Assembly: GCF_037975245.1 (NCBI RefSeq)
Contig: NC_092576.1
Location: 23,938,611 to 24,002,610, forward strand
Direction of reading: 5' to 3'
Origin: Apostichopus japonicus
Lineage: Eukaryota > Echinodermata > Holothuroidea > Aspidochirotida > Stichopodidae
Length of the DNA stretch: 64,000 bases
Part shown: in pieces, positions 32,074 through 44,977 of the stretch
Numbering within the stretch: the first letter of the stretch is position 1
Layout of the letters: each line of letters opens with the position of its first letter
Made by a program: the position numbers and the translations under genes
The notes under the pieces: generated by a model
The model's database searches: none
The model's input: the letters and a program-made list of their open reading frames with translations, nothing else
What the model was told of the DNA's origin: nothing

Positions 32074-35000
32074 TACATTTTACTTACTTTAGTACATATA
32101 AGTACATTTTACAAGTACATTTCACAACTCATATGCATCTTTAACCTCCACCCCCCAAACAAACAAAAAAACCGGTGGGATAACTGTACTTTGATGTGAA
32201 TATTTTCTTACTTCGCTTTTGGTTAATACAGGTTAAAAGACTCTGCAATGTCGAACTGCGGATGTTTATCTTCAGTGATTATCCACAACATGTCAGCGAT
32301 TTGAATACTTACGCATGGAAGGCAATACTAATCAACGTGAGTTCTCATTATAATATCGCTTTATTGTGTTTGGATGATTTTATCCAGTTCACTAAGTTGT
32401 TAGTTTCACACATTACGAAATATACTCAACAAATCGAAAGTTTTTATTTTTAGGGGTAAACCATTTGAATGCGAAGTAAATATTTTGGTAAAAATATATA
32501 GTTTTCGATTTTCCTTTAATAATAGCATTTTTTGAACTTCAAAAGGAGTAAACATTCCTAAGCAACCATTTACAGACCTATTTGGTACTACTGTATTTGT
32601 ACCAGAATGTTTCTTCTAGGTATATTTCTGTTCAAAGCAGTTACAAGCAATACTCTTTGACCCACTTTGAAAAAATACGTTATCGGTGGTCTACAAATAT
32701 CTTTCCATACATGGTAAGTTAAATGCTTGCTAGAATTTTCACATTTGTTATGGAACACGCAGTTTTGTATAAACAATTGAAGCACTTCTTTCGGCACTAC
32801 AATTACAACCCAAAATAGTCTCCCTTGCACCCAAAAAAGATCCTGGCCAAAGCAAAGGACCTCCGGCTGTGACACTAGATCTAAGTATCAATTAAAGTGA
32901 GAAACATTTTAGTCCCCACCGGGACTCGAATACTGACGTGCCCCTCAACATGCTCTCGACCATAACCAACTAGGCCATGGACGGATTGTAGGTCCAGTGG
33001 TTCCAAACAAGTAAGGAAGCCCGCCATTCCCCTCAATGCCTTGCCTTTATCGAACAATGCTAGTCATGCTTGGTGATAATATTTGCATTAGTCTAGAGAT
33101 CAATCATAATGCTTAGCAGCTCAACAAGTATATTGTCCGATAATTGCATTCAACCTTCTAAAATCTCTGCAAAATCGGTTTGTGCCATCCCGTTTTCGGA
33201 CTAGCACTACTGGTGATGCATAGGCTGAATTTGATTCTTTATACTAACCATTTTATGAGAGTTTCAACCTCTTCCCTAATGACATCTCGTACCGCAATTT
33301 GAACTGGCTTTGACCTTACCGGATCACTGGACGTTAATTGAATACTCTGCTAAATTAAATATTTCCTATAAGACAAATCTGTTATTTTGTCTAAATACTC
33401 TTCTAAGAGGTCTCTCATTACCTTTACATGACAATCATTAAGATCTTCAATAATCTTGAAATCACAATAACATTCTTTTGATTTGATACAAGTGAATACT
33501 ATCCCAATTTCATTCTTTTCATCAATGTTATCCTCACCCTGCAAACTAAACCTACTGACACAACAAGCATAACCATTTCATCTCCTATATCTTCATTAGT
33601 TTTATTTTCTTCATTTACATAACCACTTTCCATCCCAACCAAACAGCAGTTTTTCACATTCTCTTGTAATCACTTTTTTATGCTAGCAAGATATAATGTT
33701 TCATAGCCTTTGACATTCAGTTTGTAGTCATTTTTTCTTAACTTCTCTACTATTTTGTAGGGACCTAGCCATTGGGTAAACAATTTGTTAGTACTTGAGG
33801 GCATGAGCGAAATCACTTCTTCACCCAGGTTTTTTTGTCTTACACTTTGCGATAGCGCTTTGACGATTTTGACAACTTTCATATGCGATTCGACAGGTTT
33901 CTTCTAACCACTGCTTGAGGTTGAACACATATTGGTAAGTTGTTTTCACCTCGTCCTGAATTTCATTGGACCAAAGGTCTTTCAGAACATCTCGAGGGCC
34001 ACGAATCGTTCTGCCATACAATAGCACAAAGGGCTAAAAACACATGCTTTCCTGTGGGACCTCACTATGAGCAAAGATAAGTGCATGCAAGTAACGACCC
34101 CATTCAGATGGGCGTTCTGCTGGCATTTTTTTAACATGCGATTCAACGTCATGTCAAACCTCTCTACCAGACCGTTACACATAGAGTGATACGGGGTAGT
34201 ATGAAGCTGCTTCACCCCAACTACCTCCCTATTTCCTTCATCAAATCTGAAGTGAACTGACTTCTCAAATTAGAAAAAAAATTCTTTTGGCACACCTACT
34301 CTAGAAAATATATCAATCGATGCCTCAGCAACAGTTCCAGTATCCATCCATTTTAGAGCAACAGCTTCTGGGTATCTAGTTGCGTAATCTACCAGAGTCA
34401 AAATATACCGGTTGCCTCTATCAGTAACTGGGTCAATAGGCCCGGCCAAATCTATAGCTACTCTACTAAAGGGTGTATCTATTAAGGGCATCTCCCCTAA
34501 TGGTACCTTTGTAACCGACACCCTTGGAATTGTCCTCTGACACAACTCACAAGAAATACATAACCTTTCACATCACCATCAATACCAGTGAAATGTTGTA
34601 ATGATGCGATTCTTTGCCGTCTGTGTGCCTAACTGTTCAGACATTGGAGTGTCAAGAGCCAGTTTCAGTACAGTGTCTTTAAATTTTGTAAGCACAGCTA
34701 ATTATCTTACAATTTGGCCTCGTCCCATCTTAGGACTTGTAAATTCACGATACAGCATTCCATCACAAATTTGATCTCATCAGCTTTTCTTAGAAATACA
34801 CTTGTCCCCTTTTACAGCTAATTTCCAAATCTGTGATAAAGATTCACCGTCTGTTCTCTGATCTGGCAAAAATTTAATCTTTTGATGCAATATCTAGGGC
34901 TTACATAACTTTCAGAGGCTATTCGATTTTTGTCTCCTTGTTTCCACAGCAAACCCATCCATTTGTACTGATTCCAAAATGTGTTTAGAACTGTATATTG

Positions 35001-38000
35001 CTTTCCAATTTGGGTTTGGAAACTTTGGATCATCCGATCCACTAACATCACCAACAAGTAAAGCATATACTAGATTTTCCAATACAAAGTCATCTACTTC
35101 ACCTGAAAAAAAAAATGGTATGTTTGCTTGAATCAAAGAAATTAAATCTGCCTTTACCGTACCTTCTAACAATATGCATTGCTGATTTTCCCTGTGTACT
35201 GATGTTTCTAAACCCATTTTTGTCTGACTACAACTGTGCTGCACCCTGTATCCCTTAGTAAATGAACAAGATCATCATGTACAATACCTTCTGCTAAGGG
35301 CATACTCTTTTCCAATAAAACAATTGCACTTATTACAGGCAATTCATCCCCTGATTGCAATTTCCCTAATTTTCCAGGAACCTGCACACCTTTATGTCGG
35401 CCTCTACACAGAATCCCATTTTTTCACTTGACTTGTCTGACTTTTGCTTGGGTTTGTTTCTCATTGGGTAATCTCTAATAATATGATCTAGGTTCTCACA
35501 CATAGAGCAAGCTCTTTGATTTGGTTAGGCACTAAATTGAGTGCCAGGTTTTTCCCTGTACTACCTGTTCCCATCAAATTTATTGCACTTCAGTTGGCCT
35601 GTTAAAAAGTCCCCCTACTTTCTCGACTTCTAGGATGGAACTGCAAATACATATCTGCCAATTCCGTGAAGTCGTCTACACTTGACGTGTTTCTTTCCTT
35701 AATGAGGAGAGTAAGGTCTATATCACTGATATGAAATAACTGTTCTTTAAAAATTAAATTTCTTTCTTACATCAACTCAATTCAATCCTAAACTTACGTC
35801 TAAATCCTTAATCATAAAATTCATACCTCCGTAATAATGCCTCTTTAAACTTCTTAAAGTTCATTGCACGATCATCGGGTAGTCTCAAATATAATCCCAA
35901 AGCTTCCCTGTGAGTAGTGCAGAAAGAGGTGTCGCCCAATTTTCCCTGACTAACCATTACAGTTGCATACAGCTCGAAGCGCTTTAGATAGGCGTCAATT
36001 TCATATATTTGTTTTCTCAAATAGGGGCCAATTTGGTTACACTTTGTCCTGGAGACATCCACGAGCAATCCCCTGCAGCTATTTTACCACCAACGTTCAC
36101 CGTTTTCAGCGCTAAATTATGAGCTCCTATTTCTCTCATTTTTAATTGTTGTTCACGTTGCTTTTGTTTTTTCCCGATCTTTGATCCTATCGTCTCTTTT
36201 CTTTGTTTCTCCTCTTTTTCATTATCTTCTTTTACAAATTGTGCAAGATCTTTTCCATCTAACTCCATTCCTTTTCCAATGCTTACCAGCTCTTTTATAT
36301 TCCTCTTTCCTGTTTTGATGAGGTATATCAGACGCATGTAGTACGGTTGCAATATCTTGTATGATATCGTTTGATTTTCGGGTGCAAGCTTATATTTAGT
36401 CTTCTTATCTTTTTGTTAACCTTTTCATAAATATATCTATAACCCTGTATTATACGCCCTAACTTCCCCTTACTGAAACTAACAGGCTTAATTGAATCTA
36501 TTAGATTAGTATTAAGACTAACTTACTCGAACTCTTCATACAAATGGTTTCGAAAATTAGGTCCTTTGGTCAGTGTGACGTCCGAGTACACTCATACGTG
36601 TCCTCTTTCTCAGAGAGGTGAAGTACAAGTCACCTGAATGTGCACACCGTTCAGTAAAGACAAGATTCCCTATATTCCTAATAACGGCCAAAATAGTCCA
36701 ACCTAAATCCCAGTACATTAGAAGATACAAAATATACAATCTTAAAATCCCTTCTCCCACAACCTCAATAGACAGAGATGATAGATTTGTTGAGAATGTC
36801 AAAAACTCCTGAATTGCTGACGCAGCAGTGCCGTTATAACATTTAATAAAAACCTAATACTTGTATAAAAGGAAGAATTTACAAGCTTCTTATCCCATAA
36901 GAGGGCAATGTCCCTAGATTTAAAAGGACTATATGACAGTCATTTATACACAGATGAATTTCAATGGCGTTCATGTAATACGAAGCATTAGCATAAATAA
37001 ATTCAATATAATGAAAACAGGTTTTGACTTTGACGTCACTCTGTATGGCAAGGGCAGTGAAATCATGACACACTACAATACAATATTTATGATAGCTTGA
37101 CTGATCACAGCTATTAGCATTATATCGCCTTAGGCTATTACCAACGTAATGCCCATAATACAAACGCTTAGCTTAAAAAACTGGATATCTCATTTCACAT
37201 ATTATCCTAAAGCTGAAACACTCTGTATACTTCATGTCCCCCAAAAGAAGATATACTTTATGTATTTTGATGCTAATAGTCACAAGTCCTAATGTAGAAT
37301 AGTGAGACATATATCAATGACCCATCAAACAGATCCTACTCAAGACGTAAAGAGAATTGTACCACTAAAATATTAATTTTACAATTAGATGCAAATTCTT
37401 GTAAAGTCAACGGTTACCAGATGATGAGTTGGGTTCAATTGCAGTTGACTAAATAACAATACCAAGTTTGTATATAATACCAAATTGACCTATGTTGGAA
37501 TTGGTTTCGAGCCAATTCGCAACATATTTTATCCGCACGAGAAGTCAAGTCACAGTCCATTCTCATGACAAGTCAAGTCAAGAGTCAGTTATCGTCAAGT
37601 CAAATCAAAAGAGAAAAATATGGCTGACTAGGGTCAAAATCATGACTTGGTCTCGAGTCAGAAACAATGGTGACGTCATTATTTGGACGCGTCCTCGTTG
37701 TTCAGCTTTCATGCACAACCAACACGGAAACGAAGCACAACAAGAACTGTGTGATACAGTTACGCATCATAACTGTATATAATATGTAACGTTATCGAAG
37801 CACAGGTGCGCAGATAGTGTGTACTCCTCCCACATTTGTGAAATACCTTCAAAAGTGTCACTTCTGGATACATAAAATGAGGTTGTTTCCACGGCACAAA
37901 AGGAAGGTCCTGTCGTCTCGAAACCTCGAAACAAGGAGTGTTAGCTCAGTGGTTAACGCCGGTGACTTTCAGTCATAAGGTCCGGAGTTCAAGTCACTCC

Positions 38001-41000
38001 AAGATTAATGCATGTGGTCCAGTAACAGAGCTGTTGATAATTGACAATTCATAATCATCGACGTTATTTATGAATGTAAGAGACTGACTTCGGCCAGCTT
38101 GCGGCTTTGATAAGCCAATGACGACTTCTTCGCGAGTTCCTGCTTGCAGGGGGATCTAAAATACATACATAAAACCTTTAGTAGAATTCGCTGTGGATAC
38201 AACCATAGACTGTGGTGGTCATCTCGTTTGAGGATGACAATGCTTCTGTGAATGTAGACTCACTTGTCACAATTCAGAGGGAGCAGATCTAGTGCTGGCT
38301 TGGCTAGATAAAGACTTGCTTTCAACCTCTTGGATTTTACTTGCTTTTGAAAAAAAAAATACTGGAACGTGTGGTAAAGACTTCAGCTTGGGTCCACTCT
38401 GTCAAAAGGTTTTGAATTATATTTGTGATATTCCAACTTCCCATCGAGACTTATGCCCTTTCAGATTATGACGTCTTCCACCGCTCACTGTAGAAGTCAA
38501 ATGTTTGACTGCAACTTTAGTAACAGCATTACATCATATAAACAAAACTATTTGTCTATGTCATGTTTTCTTTAAGTTAAGCATGCATGGATTGTTTCTG
38601 TGATGAATCAGTGACCTCAGGTATGCATGTCAATACCAGTATTTATTACTTTCTGAATAACTGAGGAAAACAGGGAACGCATTGACAATAACGTGTGTGA
38701 TCAGACAACCTGAGCATAGCGGCTGAGTGATTCATGTTTGTAACTAGATATATACCCACAAATATTGTTGAAAAAAAGCAGTCCGTGTCACAATTGTATG
38801 GAGGAGGACTCCCACGAGGCTTCCTGTGTGTGGTGCATTTCAACAACCCCGAGACTACATACCTCCTGCTTTATAAACGTTTGGTTCCGCCTTTGCCAGT
38901 CTAACACCTTTATATCGCTCTATACAGTCACACATTCTTAATCCAACTTCATTAGTATTATTTCCTCCACAGAAAATTCATAAAATGCCCGTACGAGTTT
39001 TTTTAACGCCCATCATGATTTGTTTTGACTATTTGTAAAGTCAACAGTATACAAGTTTTGCTGTCATAAGTTTAATATAGCTAAGAGAACTTAGTTTCCG
39101 TGTTGGATAATCAAACATAACATAAAACCTCCCCGATTATCAACGCTATAGTTATACAGTCTTAGTTTAACAGCCTAGCTGATGTAAATGTTACTTTCTA
39201 TTAATAATATTAACCGGAAGTAATCGGTATCAATTTCTAGCGTGTATATTTACATTTCATTTCTTCTTTGGCGCGAGAGGATATACTTCCGACCATTAAA
39301 AACTCCAAATTTGCAGTGACGCTGAGAAAGGAAATTTAACACGTGCTTGAACATCACATTGCATACTTCATAACTATATAATTAGTAATTCCACTAGCTG
39401 TTACAAATTTACTAAAAATGGTAAACAATTAATGATTTCTTATTATGAATAATGAAATCCAGTGATACTAAGTGACGTTTCGTTATAAACGTACTAGTAT
39501 TTCATTAAATCAAATAATTTGTATAAACAAATCAATAATCATTTTAACAAATTACAATTCGTTATGATGAAATAAAACTTTGTATCTACTTGCATGTACG
39601 AATTCTTCATGTGTGGTACTTATTAATAAGACATTAATTGTAACAAATTAATTATTTTATCATTATATTTCATTATAGTGAACCAGTATTTCATTACAGC
39701 AAAATAATAATTCGTACTAACAATTAATTAATCATTATAAGCTATTTTCGGTGGCAATTTTGGCTTTCTTGTATGTTGGCTTAACATGCACAAGATCCCA
39801 ATGATTGAGTGAGAAACGATACTCAATGAAATGGGGCAACACAACCTAGTATGAGGGTCAAGTCTAGTATGATGTTTTGGCAGCAGCCAAATGACTACAA
39901 GACGAACGGCGATATTACTTTATTTTGTCAAATACTAAGTACGAATGCCAGTAAATGCGGCAAGCTCTAATGAATCGACTAGCTTCAAATCTTCGCGAAT
40001 TTAGTATTAGCTAGTGTCTAGCCTATGAATGTTGTTACATGCTCCATGCTCCAAAAGCGAAACTTCGAAAAGTGATTTACCTGACAGATACTCCCCCATT
40101 TGTTGAATAATTGTATAAAAGCAACGAGTCTATCAGCTTTGTAAAGCAAGGCTTACAAATGAACTTGCTTTCTGTAATACAATTTCACATAACCGTTTCG
40201 AACGAGAAGCCTGTGTTAACTGGTTATGAGTTCGTTGATGTGATCATCATGTGACAGTAATAATTGTCACCGATAACTCCTGGGACAATTTTGGGTCCGG
40301 TGAATTTCCGGAATACTAGGGTGTTTACGTCTGTACAATGCAAGATGCAACAATTAAACAAAAGAAAAATATTAGATATTGCAATGACGAATTTAATGAT
40401 CAATAATAATTTCGGATTTTTAAAATTATAGCAACATCATTACTTCCATTACTTAATGATAAAATACTTGGGTTTAGGTTCAGCTAATAAGGTCATTCAA
40501 TAATCGTAACAACGTGATGTTAACTGTTATTACAATGTTAATGCCAGCTTGCACAAGTTACTATAGTGCACTGTTGAAGAACCTAAAATCTGCCCAAACC
40601 TCCAGAGACCGTGTGGGACAAACCAGTCGGCTTAACAGACCAATTGCAGTAATTATACGGTATCCACTTCCGGAAGAAAACTTCTGGAGTGACCAGGATC
40701 CACACATTCACAACAGAGCGGTTTACTTGCCCGGTTCAGTTGGGATAACTGGGTCTGACTTGGTGTAGGTTTTGTTGTCTATGAGTCCTTCCAGGGACTG
40801 GATACATGTCAGTAGCCTTAACCAGGCGCTTATCCAGGATTTTCTAACCCGGGGGGCGCGAATTACTATCTAAGCGGAGCGCCACCATCGGTTGGCGCGG
40901 AGCGTACAAGAAAATTTCTGGTTTTGATACCCCCCAGATCACCGGAAATGGCACTTCTCGGGCTTGAAAATGAGCAACCAGATGTACACTTTTGCCTGAG

Positions 41001-44000
41001 AACCAAGTATTTCCCAAAAGTTTTTTCCATCCATAACCTTTTTGAAGATTGTCACCAGTCACACATCATGTTCGACCTCATTGCATGTCCTATGGATCAT
41101 TGCTTTTGTAGGTTATTCTACGTCACGGCCCACAATATCCGAAAGCCCCACTTTTCAAGGTTTTAAGCCCATTATTTGTTGAGAATTTGAAAATTCACAT
41201 TTCTCGTGAATAAAATCACTTCAAAACATACCCATAATGTTGCACAAAATGTCATCTATGGACAACCAATATAGAAAAAACCCCTTCAACCACCAACAGA
41301 CAGGTCAAAATTGAACGAGTAGAGGAAAGTATGATGAAGAATGTTGGTGAGGAAATTTTCGAAAATTCCGACACAGTTAATTTATTGGTGTAGAAATATT
41401 AAAACCTCTTAAAATGGCTTTTACAAAACTTGGTTGAAGGAACAGAAAAATAGCAGATATTTCCGATATCAGGTATATCGAAACCGAACACTTCACTCAT
41501 AGGCGTAGGTCCCGTAGGAGGCGAGGGCTGCAGCCCCCCCCCCCCCAATTGTTTTCCCATTTTTTTTGGGCACCTACTGAAAGAAAAATAAATAGCAATG
41601 AATAGCTTAAAATGATCTCCTTGGTAATTTAAATAAAGTTGTAAGCTTGGCCGACATTACTACTGTAAAAGAGAGTTTTGACATAAATGGATCTGTATGG
41701 TTTTTCTCCATCTACATAAGACATTTGGTTGTTTACATTAGCATCCGGCGGTATACTGTGCAACTTTCACGGACCGTGCGGTACACGATGCCATACAATG
41801 TAATGACCGATCTTGCCTATATGATATTGGCATCGACATGTTGAATGCGCGCGAAAAATTTTGGTTTTTTTTTCGGGCAAGTCATTACAGCCCCCAAATC
41901 CAATCTGGCTCCTACTCCTTTGACTACACACATTGACAGTTTTTGAGGCTGTTCATCGTGGAACATGCATATCAATGCTCATTGATATGATGTTATATCT
42001 GCTCTTTGCTTTACAAATTCGAACAGGCGTGTAGCGAGTAATTGCCAAGGGAGCCTGTAGGCAAACTATCTAAGCGAAGCGCCACCATGTGTTGGCGCGA
42101 AGCGCACAAGAAAAATTTTGGCAAAAAATGCCTCCCAGATCGCTGGAAATGACACTTCCCAGGCCTTGTAAGTTGCATCTAAGCATTGTCTATTTTGAAA
42201 TTACTAGCGATGTCATAAAGAAAATTTGCTCGGGGTGGGGGCGGTCGCCCCCTTCCCGAAATGCGTTATGTTCCCCGACGACTCGGTCGAGTTCAAGTAC
42301 ATTAGTGAGAGAGGAAAAACGGAAACGTCAAAAATGGAGTTGTCGGGGTAAGGGGTAGGGTGAGGCGCACATCCCCTCCGTAATCCTTGATCTGTCACTG
42401 GCTACCCTGTGTATATAATAGGGATCTTTCTCTTCCCGAGGTCTTGGCTATCTTCTACTCCCTCCTTTTCTCCTTTTTCTCTCTTTTTTCTTTTTCTTTT
42501 CCCTTCCTTCCTCTCCTCCTTTTCTTTTTTCCCCTCCTTTTCCCTTTTTTCTTCTCTTTTTTTTCTCTCCTCTTTTCCTTACCCGGGGGGCGCGCGCCCC
42601 AACGCCCCCCCTGGATACGCACCTGTTAACTGTATGTGGGGTCTATTATCTAGGAGCCCTCACGCTCTTTGGTCTCAATTGGCTAGGAACCCAGGCTGCT
42701 TGCCTGAAAATTAAGTTATCAAACTTAAGTGAATTTGCCAGAAATCAACACTTTCTAAAATAAACAATATGCACGCATTTCATATAACTTATTCATGAAA
42801 TACACATAATTAGTTAACCAACTAATGATACGCCAACATTAATGAATCCTCCATATATATTTTTTAAATATATATATTTAACTCATAACGCTTCACTAAA
42901 TAACTTGTCCCACCCATTAACATTGCATTACCTTACGTTTCTTTCAACACATTTCAATATGTTTTAATATACTTTGAACAAGTTTCGACACCCCTAATTT
43001 ACTTAATGTCACAACCAACATTAATCATTATTACCAATACTAGAAAATTATCCACTGCGAGTCGTTCTAGAAATTACATTTACAAATAGAAATCTTACCA
43101 TTTCAAATGGAAACCAATATCCTCAGAAAACAGACAGTAGGACTGGCATAGAGAATGTACTGACAGCACTGGTGTAAATTAACGTATTTCCTTCTAGATC
43201 TTGTAACCTTTTCCCCAATTCAATGACGCCACTTGCTCAACGATATAGCGTTGGAAGCATAACTATAATAAAGTAGATAGAAAACTATACACAGTCATGA
43301 AGTCTGTATGACAACTGATGACAACCAAACGTGGTTTTTCCTTTCAAATGAACACCAAAAGTTATTCACTCAAATTGGTACCATGTCTCCTACATGTGTT
43401 TCTATGCAACTTATTAAACTTTGAAATTCAGATACAAGCAAGTTATTTCATCATCAATCATGTCCCTATTGAAGTTATGTTATATCTACGTGGCCCTACT
43501 TTGTGTACATAACATATTGTAATACATTACCTTGTACATCTATAACTACGGAGAGTTTAACAAGCCATCAACTTTAATAGTCAACCTACGGGAGATTTAA
43601 ATTTCCATACAACTTGTGACAATGATGCTCTTTGATTGGCGTACGCGTCAATAGTCTAAATAAGAATTTCAGAGTGCATTTTTAGTACTCAGTTTTACCC
43701 AAAATAGCAAAAATACGTGTTCAAATTGTTGATAGGACTTATTGCTTTTTCGAAGTTTTATCAGTACTTGGGAGTAATTTTGGTTTCCCCTCTGACCAGT
43801 CGACAGAACTGCCAGAATAACGGCTTTATTAATAACTGGTTTCCTCAAGACTGTGATGGGTAAGGAAGTTGATAGGGTAAACGACTTCTTGAATATAATG
43901 AAATAAAATTGGGTAAATAAATGCGTGGTGAGAGGCCATGTTCTGTCTCCAACCTCTGCCAGATGTTACGACGATCTCGTAGCTTCACGGCGACAGCGTA

Positions 44001-44977
44001 CAGTAGTGGATGATGTCATTTAATGATGTCATTTAATAAATATTCAAAAGGTAAAGCAGTTACCCAATAACATCGTTATATTCTGAGACGTATTCTTAGA
44101 CAGTATTATCATTGTATAGTCCACGATTAGAAATATTCAGCTTTAACCATTGCCATGAAGTACCCTGGAGTACGGTACCCTGAAGTACGGCTTTAACCAT
44201 TGCCATTCTTCTTATTCTATTACGCAAAATTTCCAGTTATATCATTATCTTTGTATTCTAATAATTTTGTTTCAAGCTTCACAACCATATTCAAAATTAG
44301 AAGCTGTTTAAAAGTGCCATGCCACTTGGTTCACAGAGAATTAATTATAAAAATGCACCGTTATAATGGACGTTTATGGACAGCCATGCAGATACAGGCT
44401 GTCCATTTATAAATATTTCTCTCTTCTTATCTCCCTTTTGCAACAGCTCGCCCTAAACGAATTTGGTGCAGTGTATTACGGAGACGCTTCTATACGATTC
44501 AAGAAATCCCTTAAAGTATTGCTTCCGGGAATTGAGCATCACCATGGTTACATGACAAACATTCTAAACTTCAATCCAACGGATCCCAAATTTATACATC
44601 ATTATCAACTAACTGTACCAGAGATGTTCATCAAACTTGGCGTAGATAGAGACGAGTACCGTGATTGCATCAATTGTGCTCCACATATACAACCAGGTAC
44701 ACAGCTAATTATAAATAGCACCACCATTCAAACGAAGCTCATGCAACCATGGCTACAGTGCGCTATGGAAAAAGAATGTATCGTGCCTACAGGTTCAAAC
44801 AAAGGGAACCACCGACAAGACGCATCTGCAATCACTCTCCTTGTTTATAAAAACTTGTTCGGAGAGTGGACGGTGGAGGACAACGATACCAAGAAGATGC
44901 AAGCAGCCGTAACCGTTAGGAGAGATACAGACGGATTCGAGCATAATCCACAGTATTGTGTAGGTGCAATGATATGA
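30992..44977 (+). CDS. Gene B: DUF1647-like glycosyltransferase-type membrane protein (4 exons)
   Basis: Exons 30992-31085, 31688-31917, 32232-32336 and 44447-44977 (94, 230, 105 and 531 nt) join in phase to 319 aa. The architecture matches gene A: N-terminal anchor (about residues 8-23), short stem, ITAFSDNHYNEAMGY, VVYDLGLS, CNVELR, YAWKAILIN, AVYYGDASIRF, HRQDASAITLLVYK and a Cys-rich end. It lacks the 81-bp duplication and exon 1b of gene A, so it probably shows the ancestral form. Intron 3 is 12.1 kb, swollen by a decayed Gmr1-like element, a SINE and an inverted-repeat element. No stops or frame breaks in any exon. Enzymatic role is inferred from the family pattern. Confidence 0.65.
31688..31917 (+). 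CDS. Gene B exon 2
   Basis: Acceptor TGTTCAAG, donor GAG|GTAAAA. It contains a single copy of the DVSVPSIDEL segment that is duplicated in gene A. Confidence 0.65.
31999..32070. repeat. (TA)n microsatellite in intron 2 of gene B
   Basis: About 36 TA units. Absent from the matching intron of gene A, so gained after the duplication. Confidence 0.95.
32232..32336 (+). CDS. Gene B exon 3
   Basis: 105 nt, phase 0/0, acceptor TTAATACAG, donor AAC|GTGAGT. It differs from gene A mainly at FIFSDYPQ versus LNFNDYPK. Confidence 0.65.
32760..33010 (-). repeat. tRNA-derived SINE in intron 3 of gene B
   Basis: The minus strand has TGGCCTAGTTGG (A box) and, about 50 bases on, TATTCGAGTCCCGG (B box). It is the counterpart of the SINE at 5860-6085 in gene A. 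Confidence 0.6.
33125..33360 (-). pseudogene. Truncated reverse transcriptase start
   Basis: The finger motif VVLVRKRDGTNRF is readable near 33215-33175 but is split from upstream residues by a frame shift. Sequence stops matching before the palm, so this is a 3'-truncated copy. Confidence 0.65.
33670..34545 (-). pseudogene. Broken integrase
   Basis: Pieces in three frames: AIDLAGPIDPVTDRGNRYIL (34545-34270), TTPYHSMCNGLVERF with the catalytic glutamate (34215-33982), then a linker and WLGPYKIVEK (33882-33670), the GPY-type C-terminal motif. The second catalytic aspartate lies in the damaged junction near 34260. Confidence 0.75.
34912..35244 (-). pseudogene. Broken protease region
   Basis: Matches the intact element from ILLEGTVKAD through LVGDVSG to AVETRRQKSN. 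The active-site segment lies upstream across a frame break near 35240. Confidence 0.65.
35808..36352 (-). pseudogene. Broken gag
   Basis: Two overlapping frames. The first has GKGMELDGKDLAQFVKEDN plus a Lys/Glu-rich helix. The second has IDAYLKRFELYATVM and LRLPDDRAMNFKKFKEALLR, matching the capsid-like part of the intact gag. It is clearly divergent from the intact copy, so it belongs to a different lineage. Confidence 0.7.
36451..37040. other. Intron 3 of gene B, unassigned insert
   Basis: Has no counterpart in gene A and may hold an unrecognised LTR of the decayed retroelement. No coding motif. Confidence 0.3.
37540..37665. repeat. GTCAAGTCA-rich patch
   Basis: Several copies of AAGTCAAGTCA and GAGTCA in loose tandem within intron 3 of gene B. 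Confidence 0.5.
37935..38175 (+). repeat. tRNA-derived SINE (copy 2)
   Basis: Head GTTAGCTCAGTGGTTAACGC with B box GGAGTTCAAGTC; tail TTCGCGAGTTCCTGCTTGC and ATACATACAT. Same family as 24733-24973. Located in intron 3 of gene B. Confidence 0.75.
38176..40817. other. Intron 3 of gene B, no feature recognised
   Basis: Strongly AT-rich, especially 39350-39750, where AATTAATT and ATTATTA motifs recur on both strands. A short frame at 40514-40768 has no family signature. Confidence 0.4.
40818..42630. mobile_element. Inverted-repeat DNA transposon, non-autonomous (hAT5-like)
   Basis: The element 40823-42625 starts CAGGCGCTTATCCAGG and ends CCTGGATACGCACCTG, inverted ends of 16 bp with 2 mismatches. 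TTAAC flanks both ends (40818-40822 and 42626-42630), a 5-bp target duplication. No transposase is readable. Within it, 40860-40985 and 42065-42165 are direct repeats (CTATCTAAGCG, AGCGCCACCAT, GTTGGCGCG). The right part is pyrimidine-rich and ends in a GC-rich block. 5-bp duplications with CAGG-type ends suggest the hAT5 group; this is inference. Confidence 0.6.
42631..43925. other. Intron 3 of gene B, no feature recognised
   Basis: AT-rich, without coding or repeat signature. Similarity to intron 3 of gene A resumes near 43930 (GCCATGTTCTGTCTCC versus 8941). Confidence 0.45.
44447..44977 (+). CDS. Gene B exon 4 (C-terminal domain)
   Basis: 531 nt ending in TGA. The acceptor TTTTGCAACAG precedes CTCGCC. 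Contains AVYYGDASIRF, DCINCAPH, the NST sequon, WLQCAMEKEC and HRQDASAITLL. Most differences from gene A are conservative, which argues that both genes have been under selection. Confidence 0.7.
   Translation, partial: LALNEFGAVYYGDASIRFKKSLKVLLPGIEHHHGYMTNILNFNPTDPKFIHHYQLTVPEMFIKLGVDRDEYRDCINCAPHIQPGTQLIINSTTIQTKLMQPWLQCAMEKECIVPTGSNKGNHRQDASAITLLVYKNLFGEWTVEDNDTKKMQAAVTVRRDTDGFEHNPQYCVGAMI

Larger units (their letters stand above)
33125..36450 (-). mobile_element. Decayed second Gmr1-like retrotransposon
   Basis: Minus-strand pieces line up with the intact element in the same order: gag (36352-35808), protease region (35244-34912), integrase (34545-33670, in several frames) and then the first part of reverse transcriptase (about 33300-33125). 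Many stops and shifts are present, and the RT palm, RNase H and 3' LTR are absent. It lies within intron 3 of gene B where gene A has no such sequence. LTR limits were not found; the right edge is approximate. Confidence 0.8.

Noticed and set aside
42387-42714. Ser/Phe/Pro-rich open frames
   Set aside because: They lie in the pyrimidine-rich end of a DNA transposon; the sibling sequence at 54558-54891 gives the same artefact.
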